From Neobacillus rhizosphaerae (GTDB lineage Bacteria; Bacillota; Bacilli; Bacillales; Cytobacillaceae), in NCBI RefSeq assembly GCF_937468385.1, contig NZ_CALBWS010000019.1, positions 1 to 64,000 of the forward strand: a DNA stretch of 64,000 bases. The letters run 5' to 3'. Of this stretch, positions 17,046 to 26,156 are shown in pieces. Under the pieces are notes generated by a model. It was not told where the DNA came from and did not search any database. It worked only from the letters and a program-made list of their open reading frames with translations. Position 1 is the stretch's first letter. Each line of letters opens with the position of its first letter. The position numbers and the translations under genes were made by a program.

Positions 17046-18216
17046 AGAGCTCGAAGAATTATTAAGGCTAATGCCAAAAATACAAGATCATCGCGATCCT
17101 CGTGACATTTACCAAAATGTTTCTCTTAAAAAGCGTAAAACCAAATCATGGATGTTACCTGGTATAGCTGCAGCAGCAGCATTGTTTCTTTTTTTCATTT
17201 TAGCTCCAAAACTAATGGATAGTACAAATTACTCTCACGATAAAACCCAAGAGCAAAAATCATCGGGAAATCAAAAAATGAAGATTGCTGACAAAAGGGA
17301 TACCTCAATGATAGCATTACAAAAAGACGATCCTGCCGTCGCAAAAGAAAATTCACCTAAAACTGTTGATAAACCTGAACTAATGAGCACAAACAGTACC
17401 AAAACAGCTATCTATGATGAAGAAGTAGGAGACGGAACAGTGTTAACCTATTGGATACCCGATCCAGATGTTCAAATACTCATTCCTGTTTCCATTATCG
17501 TTCCTGCTGCGGAGGATACGTCCAGGCTTACTCTGTTTAATGAAAATATGGCGAACTTAAAGGAAAAAGAGTGGGGATTAAGTGATTTCTACCCGCTTGA
17601 TCTGACAAGGGAGCTTTATGAAGAAAATAATAGTATCAATGTTGATGTTCCTGAGAACCATCAGTACGGACTGGGATCTATGGAACCAATTTTTATTAAT
17701 GCATTAATAAATGATATATCTTCCAATAGCATTAGTAATAAGATAATACTTACAACAAATGGTCAACCTGGAATTGATTTTGAGAGATTTGGGAAGCAGG
17801 AAAATCTTGATATTGTTAATAAAAAAAATCATGCCTTTTTCTTTTACTATCCCAAAGGTAGCGACTACCCATTCCTAACACCATCTGAAGATTCGTATAA
17901 AGATATAAATACAGCCTTTAATGCAATGCAGACCGATAAACCAGTACTAGGTTTAAAAAGTTCACTATTGCCATTACAGCCGTTAAATGACGTTACTGTT
18001 ATTGATAGAACCTTATATGTATCATTTAAGGGTCATTCGGACTTGAAAGATAATCAGCTCACTTCATCTTCTTTTGAGGCTCTATTGCTAACCGCAAAAG
18101 AATTTGGTTTGGAAAAAGTGATTGTAAAGGATTCTCCGATAACACACATCGGTTCATTCGATTTATCCAAAGAGAACAAAGTGCCAGTAGCGCCTAATTT
18201 ACGCACCATCCAATAG
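17020..18216 (+). CDS. rsiX: Anti-sigma-X factor RsiX
   Basis: The 398-residue membrane anti-sigma factor holds SigX inactive. It has a short cytoplasmic N-terminal part that should bind SigX ('SDRELEELLRLMPKIQDHRDPRDIY'), one membrane helix (about residues 45-63) and a large extracytoplasmic domain of GerMN-like beta character. The start is GTG, ten bases after AAGGAGGGA inside sigX. The outside domain is less conserved than the rest, so identity rests mainly on position and architecture. Confidence 0.88.
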   Translation: MKKSEWSDRELEELLRLMPKIQDHRDPRDIYQNVSLKKRKTKSWMLPGIAAAAALFLFFILAPKLMDSTNYSHDKTQEQKSSGNQKMKIADKRDTSMIALQKDDPAVAKENSPKTVDKPELMSTNSTKTAIYDEEVGDGTVLTYWIPDPDVQILIPVSIIVPAAEDTSRLTLFNENMANLKEKEWGLSDFYPLDLTRELYEENNSINVDVPENHQYGLGSMEPIFINALINDISSNSISNKIILTTNGQPGIDFERFGKQENLDIVNKKNHAFFFYYPKGSDYPFLTPSEDSYKDINTAFNAMQTDKPVLGLKSSLLPLQPLNDVTVIDRTLYVSFKGHSDLKDNQLTSSSFEALLLTAKEFGLEKVIVKDSPITHIGSFDLSKENKVPVAPNLRTIQ

Positions 18217-18223
18217 ACATATC

Positions 18224-18253
18224 AAATCAACCCATAGTGGTTGATTTTTTTTA
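18224..18253 (+). terminator. Intrinsic terminator after rsiX
   Basis: AAATCAACC pairs with GGTTGATTT across a 6-base loop, followed by a T tract. Confidence 0.85.
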
Positions 18254-18389
18254 TGAATAAAATAGTGAAATACTCCAAATTATAACAAGTATGCTCAAGT
18301 CACTCCTCGAAGTGTCAAAATGTACTAAACATGAACAAACGGACATATGGTGTGGAGGAGAGGACAAGTTATAAGGAGGAAAATCGAAA

Positions 18390-19154
18390 ATGCGTGACTA
18401 CATAAAGAGATTTTTGATTGCCATTATTATGGCGCTTTGTATCAGTTTATTATTTTTGGGTGGAAAACATTCAGAGGCGGCAAGTTTGTCTGATACAAAG
18501 GAAATAAAGGACAGCTGGATTTGGCCATCAGATGGTGTCATTTCGGATACATATGGAACGAGGCATGGAAAGCATAAAGGAATTGATATAGCCGGAAAAT
18601 GGGATACTCCTGTTCTTGCTGTTGACGATGGATTGGTGGTGAAATCGTACTACTCTAATACATATGGGAATGTAGTGTTTATTAAACACCCAAATCAATT
18701 TGTAACGGTTTATGCCCATTTAAACAAGCGGGCTGTTTCAGCGGGGCAAAATATTGAGCAGGGTGAGGTAATTGGGAATATGGGGAAAACAGGGCAGGCA
18801 ACCGGAACTCATCTTCATTTTGAAGCCCATCAATTAGAATGGAGATTCGATAAGAAAAATGCACAGGATCCAGAAATACTGCTTGGAAAAGTGGATGTTG
18901 GCGAAGCTGTACAGGGGGGCATTGCAGGTATCGGTAATAACGTTATGGTAGCAAGTAGCCATTTATACCCGCAAATTCAGCAAGAGGAAGCGAGAGGAAT
19001 AGATTCACCAACCAATGGAAGATATATTGTTAAACCTGGGGATACATTGTACTCCATTTCAAGGAAACAAAATATTTCAATAAATCGAATAAAAGAAATA
19101 AATCATCTCCATTCAGACTTAATTAAGGTAAATCAAACTTTAATCGTTCAGTAA
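18390..19154 (+). CDS. Secreted M23 metallopeptidase with C-terminal LysM domain
   Basis: The 254-residue product has a signal peptide (to about residue 31). An M23 (LytM-type) peptidase domain carries the zinc motif HxxxD at His62-Asp66 ('HKGIDIAG') and HxH at 141-143 ('THLHFEAH'). A spacer and one LysM domain (about 211-254: 'YIVKPGDTLYSISRKQNISI...') follow. It should bind and cut peptidoglycan cross-bridges outside the membrane. All catalytic residues are present, so it is probably active, unlike SpoIIQ-type proteins that have lost them. AAGGAGG precedes the ATG. B. subtilis has no gene of this kind between rsiX and the riboflavin transporter gene. Confidence 0.85.
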   Translation: MRDYIKRFLIAIIMALCISLLFLGGKHSEAASLSDTKEIKDSWIWPSDGVISDTYGTRHGKHKGIDIAGKWDTPVLAVDDGLVVKSYYSNTYGNVVFIKHPNQFVTVYAHLNKRAVSAGQNIEQGEVIGNMGKTGQATGTHLHFEAHQLEWRFDKKNAQDPEILLGKVDVGEAVQGGIAGIGNNVMVASSHLYPQIQQEEARGIDSPTNGRYIVKPGDTLYSISRKQNISINRIKEINHLHSDLIKVNQTLIVQ

Positions 19155-19242
19155 TTGTGTAACCTGTAGACATAGATGCTGCTGGTTTATGGTGCGAAAA
19201 TGTTTAATAATAAACAATAAAATAAATGGATATTTCTTTTGC

Positions 19243-19271
19243 TTAACAAAAGCTGCGTTTTCTAGTATAAT
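19243..19271 (+). promoter_or_regulatory. Sigma-A promoter of the FMN riboswitch-ribU transcript
   Basis: TTAACA (19243-19248) and TATAAT (19266-19271) with 17 bases between lie just before the RFN element. Confidence 0.75.
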
Positions 19272-19291
19272 AATCTTGTAATTTAATATCG

Positions 19292-19422
19292 ATCTATCTT
19301 CGGGGCAGGGTGAAATTCCCGATCGGCGGTATTTGAGTTATTCTCATAAGCCCGCGAGCCTTTATAGGCAGGATTTGGTGTGATTCCAAAGCCGACAGTA
19401 TAGTCTGGATGGGAGAAGATGG
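19292..19422 (+). ncRNA. FMN riboswitch (RFN element)
   Basis: All conserved RFN blocks are present in order: 'CTTCGGGGCAGGGTGAAAT' with 'TCCCGATCGGCGGT', then 'AGCCCGCGAGC', 'GGCAGGATTTGGTGTGATTC', 'AAAGCCGACAGT' and 'AGTCTGGATGGGAGAAGATG', closing the basal stem. It senses FMN and here controls ribU. The terminator that follows suggests transcriptional control. Confidence 0.97.
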
Positions 19423-19484
19423 AGGTTCTGCAGACGTTCAAAAAATAATGATTAATTGAACGTTTATTAAGCGTGCCTTAGTAA

Positions 19485-19518
19485 CTCCCTCAAGTAATTA
19501 TTCTTGGGGGATTTTTAT
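19485..19518 (+). terminator. Riboswitch expression-platform terminator
   Basis: TCCCTCAAG pairs with CTTGGGGGA across an 8-base loop, followed by TTTTTATTT. It lies between the RFN element and ribU and should form when FMN is bound. Confidence 0.85.
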
Positions 19519-19586
19519 TTACATGGGTCGACAGTTTGCTGAACCTCTCTTCCTTACGCGATGGATCAAAAAAAGGAGAGAGGAAG

Positions 19587-20162
19587 ATGAAAAAAATGAA
19601 GAACACAAAGGTAAAGACTATGGTGACAATTGGAATGCTGAGCAGTATCGCATATCTTTTAATGCTATTAAATTTTCCGCTGCCGCCGTTCCAAAATTTT
19701 TTATTAGTCGATTTCAGCGACATTCCAGCGTTAATTGCAGCTTTAATCTTTGGACCAATAGCGGGAATATTAGTTGAATTTTTCAAAAATGTTCTAAATT
19801 ATATTGCGACTGGAAGTCAAACGGGGATTCCGATAGGCCATATTGCTAATTTTCTGGCGGGCATTCTGTTTATTTTACCGACCTATTATGTATACAATAA
19901 AATAAAGACGAGAAAAGGCATGACATTTGCTTTAATACTCGGCACAATGACAATGGCAGTTATGATGAGTGTATTAAATTATTTTTTTATTCTCCCTGCC
20001 TATACAGCAATTTTGCATTATCCTGACCTGCGTAACTATGTGGTACCTGGAATTCTACCGTTCAATATACTAAAAGGTGTTGCCATGTCTTTCGTCTTTA
20101 TGTTACTGTTCACTAGAATGCAGGCGTGGATTAATAAATCTTCAACGGTAAAAAGTGCATAA
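19587..20162 (+). CDS. ribU: Riboflavin transporter RibU (ECF S-component)
   Basis: The 191-residue integral membrane substrate-binding subunit that imports riboflavin with the shared ECF ATPase/T-module. Family marks include the basic N terminus, 'LVDFSDIPALIAALIFGPIAGILVEFFKNVLNYI' and 'GSQTGIPIGHIANFLAG', with about six membrane helices. The ATG at 19587 follows AAGGAGAGAGG; an upstream in-frame ATG (19536) overlaps that site. The FMN riboswitch confirms the role. It is the counterpart of B. subtilis ypaA/fmnP. Confidence 0.95.
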   Translation: MKKMKNTKVKTMVTIGMLSSIAYLLMLLNFPLPPFQNFLLVDFSDIPALIAALIFGPIAGILVEFFKNVLNYIATGSQTGIPIGHIANFLAGILFILPTYYVYNKIKTRKGMTFALILGTMTMAVMMSVLNYFFILPAYTAILHYPDLRNYVVPGILPFNILKGVAMSFVFMLLFTRMQAWINKSSTVKSA

Positions 20163-20170
20163 TAGCGTGA

Positions 20171-20209
20171 AAAGCAATCAGGTTTTTACTCCTGGTTGCT
20201 TTTATTTTT
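20171..20209 (+). terminator. Intrinsic terminator after ribU
   Basis: AAAGCAATCAGG pairs with CCTGGTTGCTTT, followed by TATTTTTAT. Confidence 0.85.
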
Positions 20210-20225
20210 ATAACTCTGTAAATAA

Positions 20226-20257
20226 GAAAACCCCCGCCTAAGGAAGGTGGGGGTTAG
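20226..20257 (-). terminator. Intrinsic terminator of fer
   Basis: On the minus strand AACCCCCACCTT pairs with AGGCGGGGGTT and is followed by TTCTT. It faces the ribU terminator between the two convergent genes. Confidence 0.8.
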
Positions 20258-20286
20258 TAGCTTAAGAATATCTTTTGGACAAAATA

Positions 20287-20565
<279 letters not shown>

Positions 20566-20797
20566 TTATTCTTACTCATTATCCATGTTTAAAATGGAAA
20601 CGCATAACTCATTTCTATTGTAAAACTGTATGAGCAACTTTTCAATAGAAAAATACTATTAAAAACGTGGTTGTTTATTTGATTTTCTTAAACTTCCACA
20701 TATTTGGGCAACAAACTCCTTCATTTCATGTTAAAATAAGAATAGAAAAAAACGGTATTTTGTCGATATAAAGCGAAAAAGTGATGGGAGGCCCTGA

Positions 20798-21835
20798 ATG
20801 CTGCAAATAGAACCCATTATTTTATATTGTTTAAAACAATTAGACAGTGAACGGACGATTTATTCTGTCTATCACCTTTTGAATGGAAAAAAATCCTCAC
20901 AAACCATCCAGGATGCTCATTTATATTCATTGAAAAAGTTTTTTGGGATATATGAATCTTTAACGAGAGAATCCTTTGAAGAAATAATTCAATCCTTGCT
21001 AAAAAAAAAGTGGATCTATCCCTCAAGGGAGCAGCGATTCCTTGTGACATCCTTGGGGAAGTCAGTTTTAACCACCCATCCACTACCCTATTTTATGAAT
21101 GGATGGAAATATCATTTATTCACATCGCAGGTTTGGGAAAGACTGAGTCTATTTATTCAGGTCACTTCGAATCTTGTTTACCAGGAAGCAAGGTACGTTC
21201 CCATCCAAAAAAACAAAGATGTTCATAAATGGCTGAAAGCTGTTTTAAAAGAAGTCCAAGCACCAAGGAAAGAAGTTGGCAGTCTTGTTTTTTTCGAGCT
21301 GGTAGACTGTTTCAATGATGCAACTGAGATAGATCCCTCTCTATTGGTATTTCGGTTAACTGGTTTTCAACAAATAGGATTAACTCCTATGCAGGCAGCC
21401 CAAAAGTTACATATGGAAATTCACGATTACCATATCGGATTTATTCACACACTTCATTACTTGATTCAAAAAATTAACTGCCAGTCTAATCGTTTTAGGA
21501 TTCTATCCCTTCTTTTCCACGATCTGCAGCAAGATAATGAATTAACTCACTCTTCACAGAAAACGTGGGCCTTATTGAAACAGGGATATTCCCTTGATAT
21601 GATTGCCACTTACAGGCATTTGAAATTAAGTACTATTGAAGACCATCTCGTTGAGTTTGCCTTAAATATAGATAATTTTCCTATAGATGATTATGTAGAT
21701 AAAGAGTTACAAACAAAGATTTTAGAAATATCCCGGGACTCAGCAACGAGACAGCTAAAGATTATTAGGGAAAAACTGAAGACAGCAACTTATTTTCAAA
21801 TTAGATTAGTGCTGGCAAAGTATGGTGGTCGATAA
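20798..21835 (+). CDS. ypbB: YpbB family helix-turn-helix protein
   Basis: The 345-residue product has an all-helical body and a C-terminal segment with a predicted helix-turn-helix ('LLKQGYSLDMIATYRHLKLSTIEDHLVEFAL', about residues 259-290). This resembles the helicase-associated HTH_40 region found fused to RecQ in other bacteria. It shares one base with the recS start, so the two probably act together as a split RecQ-like system. The family function is not established. GGGAGG lies seven bases before the ATG. Confidence 0.85.
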   Translation: MLQIEPIILYCLKQLDSERTIYSVYHLLNGKKSSQTIQDAHLYSLKKFFGIYESLTRESFEEIIQSLLKKKWIYPSREQRFLVTSLGKSVLTTHPLPYFMNGWKYHLFTSQVWERLSLFIQVTSNLVYQEARYVPIQKNKDVHKWLKAVLKEVQAPRKEVGSLVFFELVDCFNDATEIDPSLLVFRLTGFQQIGLTPMQAAQKLHMEIHDYHIGFIHTLHYLIQKINCQSNRFRILSLLFHDLQQDNELTHSSQKTWALLKQGYSLDMIATYRHLKLSTIEDHLVEFALNIDNFPIDDYVDKELQTKILEISRDSATRQLKIIREKLKTATYFQIRLVLAKYGGR

Positions 21836-23343
21836 TGGAGTTAGAAAGTATTTTAGAAAAACATTTTGGTTATCATTCGTTTAAAACAGGACAAAAAGAA
21901 GTCATTTCGTCCATACTTGCCGGGCAACATACATTGGCGATGCTGCCGACAGGTACAGGAAAATCGTTGTGTTACCAGCTTCCTGGTTATGTTTTAAAAG
22001 GGCAGATTTTGATTATTTCTCCACTTCTTTCTCTTATGCAGGACCAAGTGGAGCAGTTTAAGCGGTTTGGCGAAAAAAGGATCATTGCCTTGAATTCTTT
22101 TCTTTCTGTCGCAGAAAGAAATAGTGCACTTCGGCAGCTAAGCAGCTACAAGTATATTTTTATTTCTCCTGAAATGTTGCAGATTCCCTTTATTATTAGC
22201 AGGATTCAGGAAATGACAATCTCGTTGTTTGTGGTCGATGAGGCCCATTGTATCTCCCAATGGGGTTATGATTTTCGTCCCGATTATTCAAAGCTGGGTG
22301 AGATTCGAAAGAAGCTTGGGAATCCCCTCACACTTGCCCTTACAGCGACAGCGACAAGTAAGGTGAGAGAGGACATTATAGCTTCCCTTGGGTTAGAAGA
22401 AATGATCAAAGTAGAATCGACGATTGACCGCCCGAATATTGCCTACTATGTTGAACAAATAACCGATTACCATGATAAGCAAAACCGAGTAATTGACCTA
22501 GTTTCATGGCTTCAAAAGCCTGGAATCATATATTTTTCTAGTAAAAAAGCTGCTGAACAAATGGCGTCACTATTGGTAGAAAAAGAAATATGTCAAGCAA
22601 TGGCCTACCATGGGGGATTAGATCAAACTTCAAGAATTTTGATTCAACAACAGTTTATATACGGCCAGCTCGATGTAATCTGTGCAACAAGTGCATTTGG
22701 AATGGGCGTAAATAAAGAAAATATTCGATTTATTATCCACTTTCACATGCCGATGCAAATAGAATCCTATCTACAGGAAATCGGCAGGGCAGGACGGGAT
22801 GGATTGCCTAGTATTGCTATTCTATTATATTCGCCAGGTGATGAGCAGCTTCCGATTCAGCTTGCAGAAGGGGAATTGCCATCTATGCAGCAAATTGATT
22901 GGCTGTTCAACAGATTGGCGGATGAACAACCATTAATGGATGGAAGATTTAAATTAAACAATCACTTAAAAGAGCTTGGTGGTTTTTCAGAAATACAATG
23001 GCGAATTATTGAGGATTTTGTTTACAGTCCACAACAACAAACAAGTTCCAGTGATTATTTACAAGTAACGATTAAAGAATTTGTTAAGAAAAGAATAGCA
23101 ATTAAGAAATCGAATATTTTTAGAATGAAAAAATGGGTAGAATCAACCTCATGCAGACGTGAATCAATCTTAGATTATTTTACTGAAATATTATCCGACA
23201 AAGTTCCTTCGTGCTGCGATCAATGTGGTTTGCAATTAAGCGAGTATAAATCCAATAAAAAAACTCCAGTTTTAACAGCTGAAGAGGAGAAGTGGAAGGA
23301 TTATCTTGCCAAAATATTACTTAATAGTGGGTTGACCAAATGA
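21835..23343 (+). CDS. recS: RecQ-family ATP-dependent DNA helicase RecS
   Basis: A 502-residue 3'-5' DNA helicase of the short RecQ type. Motifs: Walker A PTGTGKS (38-44), DEAH box (135-138), 'TATATSKVREDI' (about 170-181), motif VI 'QEIGRAGRDG' (314-323), and the RecQ zinc cysteines Cys440, Cys460, Cys461 and Cys464. No HRDC domain follows, as in B. subtilis RecS (about 496 aa) and unlike full-length RecQ. It is translationally coupled to ypbB upstream and ypbD downstream. Confidence 0.93.
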   Translation: MELESILEKHFGYHSFKTGQKEVISSILAGQHTLAMLPTGTGKSLCYQLPGYVLKGQILIISPLLSLMQDQVEQFKRFGEKRIIALNSFLSVAERNSALRQLSSYKYIFISPEMLQIPFIISRIQEMTISLFVVDEAHCISQWGYDFRPDYSKLGEIRKKLGNPLTLALTATATSKVREDIIASLGLEEMIKVESTIDRPNIAYYVEQITDYHDKQNRVIDLVSWLQKPGIIYFSSKKAAEQMASLLVEKEICQAMAYHGGLDQTSRILIQQQFIYGQLDVICATSAFGMGVNKENIRFIIHFHMPMQIESYLQEIGRAGRDGLPSIAILLYSPGDEQLPIQLAEGELPSMQQIDWLFNRLADEQPLMDGRFKLNNHLKELGGFSEIQWRIIEDFVYSPQQQTSSSDYLQVTIKEFVKKRIAIKKSNIFRMKKWVESTSCRRESILDYFTEILSDKVPSCCDQCGLQLSEYKSNKKTPVLTAEEEKWKDYLAKILLNSGLTK

Positions 23344-23921
23344 AAAAGAAGTATAATGACCTAATCTCAAGTTTAACTGAAAAAGAATTGCTATTTCATT
23401 TGTATATAACCCAAATAATTCTCCTTGCGATTTCGTTCATTTTAGGGTTTCTTTTATTTGATCATTTCTCCTTTTTGAACAATATTCACTTGAATGACTT
23501 AAATATTGTGGTCATTGGAATACCTGCAGGTGTTACAGTTGTTATAATGGATATTGTATTAATGAAATGGTTGCCTTCATCTTATTATGATGACGGTGGG
23601 TTGAATGAAAGGATTTTTAAAAAGAGAACGACCTTACATATCTTGGTGATTGCTGCATTTGTGGCTTGTAGTGAGGAATTGCTATTCCGTGGAATTATTC
23701 AAACAAAGGTTGGTCTCATCCTGGCCAGCATTATTTTCGCTGTCATTCACTTTCGCTACCTGTTTAATTGGTTCTTATTTCTTAATATTGTCTTATTAAG
23801 TTTTATTATTGGAATGGTATATGAGTGGACCGGTAATTTAGCTGTAACCATTATGATGCATTTTGTTATCGATTTTCTTTTGGGTGTATATATAAAAATT
23901 AGCCGAATGAAAAATGGCTGA
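23340..23921 (+). CDS. ypbD: CPBP-family intramembrane metalloprotease YpbD
   Basis: A 193-residue multi-pass membrane protein of the Abi/CAAX protease family. The diagnostic motifs are EExxxR (Glu112, Glu113, Arg117 in 'SEELLFRGII'), a His in 'AVIHFRYLFNW' and a final 'HFVIDFLLG'. Substrate unknown. It overlaps the recS stop by four bases (ATGA). The order ypbB-recS-ypbD-ypbE is as in B. subtilis. Confidence 0.9.
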   Translation: MKKKYNDLISSLTEKELLFHLYITQIILLAISFILGFLLFDHFSFLNNIHLNDLNIVVIGIPAGVTVVIMDIVLMKWLPSSYYDDGGLNERIFKKRTTLHILVIAAFVACSEELLFRGIIQTKVGLILASIIFAVIHFRYLFNWFLFLNIVLLSFIIGMVYEWTGNLAVTIMMHFVIDFLLGVYIKISRMKNG

Positions 23922-23942
23922 TGAACAAGGGGGAACTGCTCC

Positions 23943-24686
23943 ATGAACAAAGAAGAACCATATAGAGATCAAGCGGAAAGATTAAAGCAGCGGATTCAAA
24001 AAATTAATGAACAAAATGAATTAATTGAAGAAAGTGACCATTTACCTCCTAGAGAGGAGATCCATCGTCAAAAGAAGAAAAAAACAAAATGGAAGCTAAA
24101 ATACCCAATCATTCGCTTATTAGTTTTATGTTTTATCCTACTTCCTATCATAATTTTAAGTGTAATTTCATATCTTAATGATGGAAAATTAATGAATGTA
24201 AATGAAAAAACTTCTGGCGGCACAGTCGGATATGAAACCGTCAACTTTGAAAAGTCGAAAAAAGAAAACAAAGCTAATTCCAATAAATCTGAGAAAGCCA
24301 AGGAAACTAAGCAAGATAATAGTGAAATAGGTAATCCTGAGGAAAAAAAAGAAGAGCCTAAGGTCGACATTGAACAGCCAGATGCTAATAATCATCCTAA
24401 TACAACTGTTCAAACCCCAAGTTCAAATGTAGACAATACCAATAAGCAGGATTTAGATAAGAATAGTCAGTCACAAACAGAGACGAATAAAAGCCCAACC
24501 AATACGACGACAACCCAGACAAGTAAAATCATATATCATAAAGTTCAGCCTCAAGAAACCCTTTTTAAACTTGGGAAAAAGTATTACCAATCAGCAAAAG
24601 GTATCGATATTATTAAGAAAGCCAACAATCTGAAGAGCGATGAAATTCAAGTTGGTCAGGTTTTGAAAATACCATTAAACAAGTAA
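23943..24686 (+). CDS. ypbE: LysM-domain membrane-anchored protein YpbE
   Basis: The 247-residue product has a basic, charged cytoplasmic head and one membrane helix (about residues 56-78). A long low-complexity Lys/Glu/Asn/Thr linker (about 95-195) leads to a C-terminal LysM domain ('YHKVQPQETLFKLGKKYYQS...VGQVLKIPL', about 198-246) that should bind peptidoglycan. The architecture matches YpbE. The linker is likely disordered and should span the wall. Function unknown. Confidence 0.88.
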   Translation: MNKEEPYRDQAERLKQRIQKINEQNELIEESDHLPPREEIHRQKKKKTKWKLKYPIIRLLVLCFILLPIIILSVISYLNDGKLMNVNEKTSGGTVGYETVNFEKSKKENKANSNKSEKAKETKQDNSEIGNPEEKKEEPKVDIEQPDANNHPNTTVQTPSSNVDNTNKQDLDKNSQSQTETNKSPTNTTTTQTSKIIYHKVQPQETLFKLGKKYYQSAKGIDIIKKANNLKSDEIQVGQVLKIPLNK

Positions 24687-24719
24687 CCGATCAATATCAC
24701 TTTGGTCGGTTTTTTTATA
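24687..24719 (+). terminator. Intrinsic terminator after ypbE
   Basis: ACCGATCAA pairs with TTGGTCGGT (one wobble) and is followed by seven T residues. Confidence 0.8.
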
Positions 24720-24782
24720 TATATATTAAACATAATTTGAGGGACAAGGACATAAGTATGTATGGAAATGGAAGGTGATCAG

Positions 24783-25238
24783 ATGGATTCTCCCATCCAA
24801 TTAATTGAAAATACTGATAAAGCAACCAAGCAAATGCTAGAAAATGTAAGGAAAAGAAAGAAAAAGTTTGATGATACGAAAAGATGGCATTATATATCAA
24901 TATACGCAACCCTTTTTTTTGCTTTCTCTTTCTTTGTTTATTTCTATTTCACCATTGCCGAGCACTATTCTTATTCTTTTTTAGCCATGTTGTCTGCTAC
25001 ATTAAACGATGGGATCAATATATATTTGTTAGCGTTAACCATATTAGGCTTTGGTGCGATGAATCTATTAAAGCAGCAAAAGGAGAAAAAGGAAAAGGAA
25101 TACCAAGACTTAAGGTGTGAAATTGTTGACCGCAGCAAGGATTTATGGAAAAAAGAAGAAGAATGGAAACATCGTCACATTGTTTTTGAAATGATGAAAA
25201 ATAAGTACGATATTAATCTCTATCATGAAAAGAAATAA
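24783..25238 (+). CDS. ypbF: YpbF family membrane protein (DUF2663)
   Basis: The 151-residue product has a basic head (NVRKRKKKF), two membrane helices (about residues 40-62 and 78-95) and a charged C-terminal coiled tail (LLKQQKEKKEKEYQDL). This matches the DUF2663/YpbF pattern and location. The ATG at 24783 has GGAAGGTGAT directly upstream; an ATG seven codons earlier overlaps that site. Function unknown. Confidence 0.8.
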   Translation: MDSPIQLIENTDKATKQMLENVRKRKKKFDDTKRWHYISIYATLFFAFSFFVYFYFTIAEHYSYSFLAMLSATLNDGINIYLLALTILGFGAMNLLKQQKEKKEKEYQDLRCEIVDRSKDLWKKEEEWKHRHIVFEMMKNKYDINLYHEKK

Positions 25239-25272
25239 GAAGCAGTTTACATCCCTGCTTCTTATTTTTATA
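25234..25272 (+). terminator. Intrinsic terminator after ypbF
   Basis: AATAAGAAGCAG pairs with CTGCTTCTTATT, followed by TTTATAA. Confidence 0.85.
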
Positions 25273-25300
25273 ATATAAGAATTTATAACATTGAACTTCG

Positions 25301-25457
25301 AGAAATGTCCAGCTCCAGGCGCCATCGGCTAGTGTACTTCGCTCTTCTCCCTACGATAAGTCAACATCGGTTCGCTCCGCTCACCGTGTTTCCTTTATCT
25401 CAGTCAAAGCGCTCCAGTCCATACGCCGATAGGCGGGCGCCTTGCGCTTTTCTTATT
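25301..25457 (-). repeat. Dispersed Bacillaceae repeat, copy B
   Basis: Read on the minus strand it starts AATAAGAAAAGCGCAAGGCGCCCG and ends GGCGCCTGGAGCTGGACATTTCTC, almost identical to copy D at 56613-56771 and to copy A without its insertion. Its outer edge overlaps the cotJC stop codon, so it lies directly in the 3' end of the cotJ transcript and may serve as its terminator or processing site. Confidence 0.88.
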
Positions 25458-26025
25458 AAAAAATTTTCTTCTTTCCCTTTTCATCTTTTAAGATTCCTAC
25501 AGCTTCTCGGAACCGTAGGGAATGGATTATTTCACGTTCGCGCAAAAAGCGAAGACTATCATTGATATCAGGATCATCACTTAGGTTAATTAACCATTGA
25601 TAAGTTGCTCGAGCCTTTTCTTCTGCTGCAATATCTTCATATAAATCTGCGATGGGGTCACCCTTTGCAGTAATATAAGTAGCTGTAAAAGGTATTCCTG
25701 CAGCATTATGGTAGTATAATGCATTATCATGGTCAGCGTAATGAGCTCCTAACCCAGCAGCTTTCATTTGCTCAGGAGTGGCATCTTTTGTTAATTTATA
25801 GACCATTGTGGCAATCATTTCAAGATGGGCGAATTCTTCAGTACCGATATCTGTTAGGAGGCCAATTACCTTATCCGGAATAGTGTATCGTTGATTTAAG
25901 TATCGAAGTGCAGCTGCTAGTTCACCGTCAGCACCGCCATATTGCTCAATTAAATATTTTGCTAACGTCGGATTACAGGTACTGACCCGAACTGGATATT
26001 GTAATTTCTTTTCATAAACCCACAT
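25456..26025 (-). CDS. cotJC: Spore coat protein CotJC (manganese catalase family)
   Basis: The 189-residue product has the four-helix ferritin-like fold of Mn catalases. Likely metal ligands are Glu35 ('GGADGELAAALRYL') and Glu64/His67 ('GTEEFAHLEM'), with further Glu and His in 'EEKARATYQW' and 'EREIIHSLRF'. It is assembled into the inner spore coat with CotJA in B. subtilis. The start follows GGAGGGA. A 131-base gap separates it from cotJB, and a dispersed repeat lies immediately downstream. Confidence 0.94.
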   Translation of the reverse strand: MWVYEKKLQYPVRVSTCNPTLAKYLIEQYGGADGELAAALRYLNQRYTIPDKVIGLLTDIGTEEFAHLEMIATMVYKLTKDATPEQMKAAGLGAHYADHDNALYYHNAAGIPFTATYITAKGDPIADLYEDIAAEEKARATYQWLINLSDDPDINDSLRFLREREIIHSLRFREAVGILKDEKGKKKIF

Positions 26026-26156
26026 TTACTTCAATCCCTCCTATAATTGAGCAAAGCCAAACAGCCACTTTCCGTTTTTATTCATCAATAAAGGACAGTA
26101 AGACCTCCATTTCAAGACAGCGGATGAAAGAAAAACCCTACTGATGGAGTTTCACT

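Noticed and set aside
21010-21228. Second-frame ORF inside ypbB and many similar antisense frames (for example 8029-8478, 29438-29887, 52923-53351)
   Set aside because: They are shadows of well-supported genes, with no start signals of their own and implausible compositions.
23943-24686. Frameshift or contamination in ypbE because of the low-complexity linker
   Set aside because: The frame is continuous from membrane helix to LysM domain, and such linkers are normal in wall-spanning proteins.
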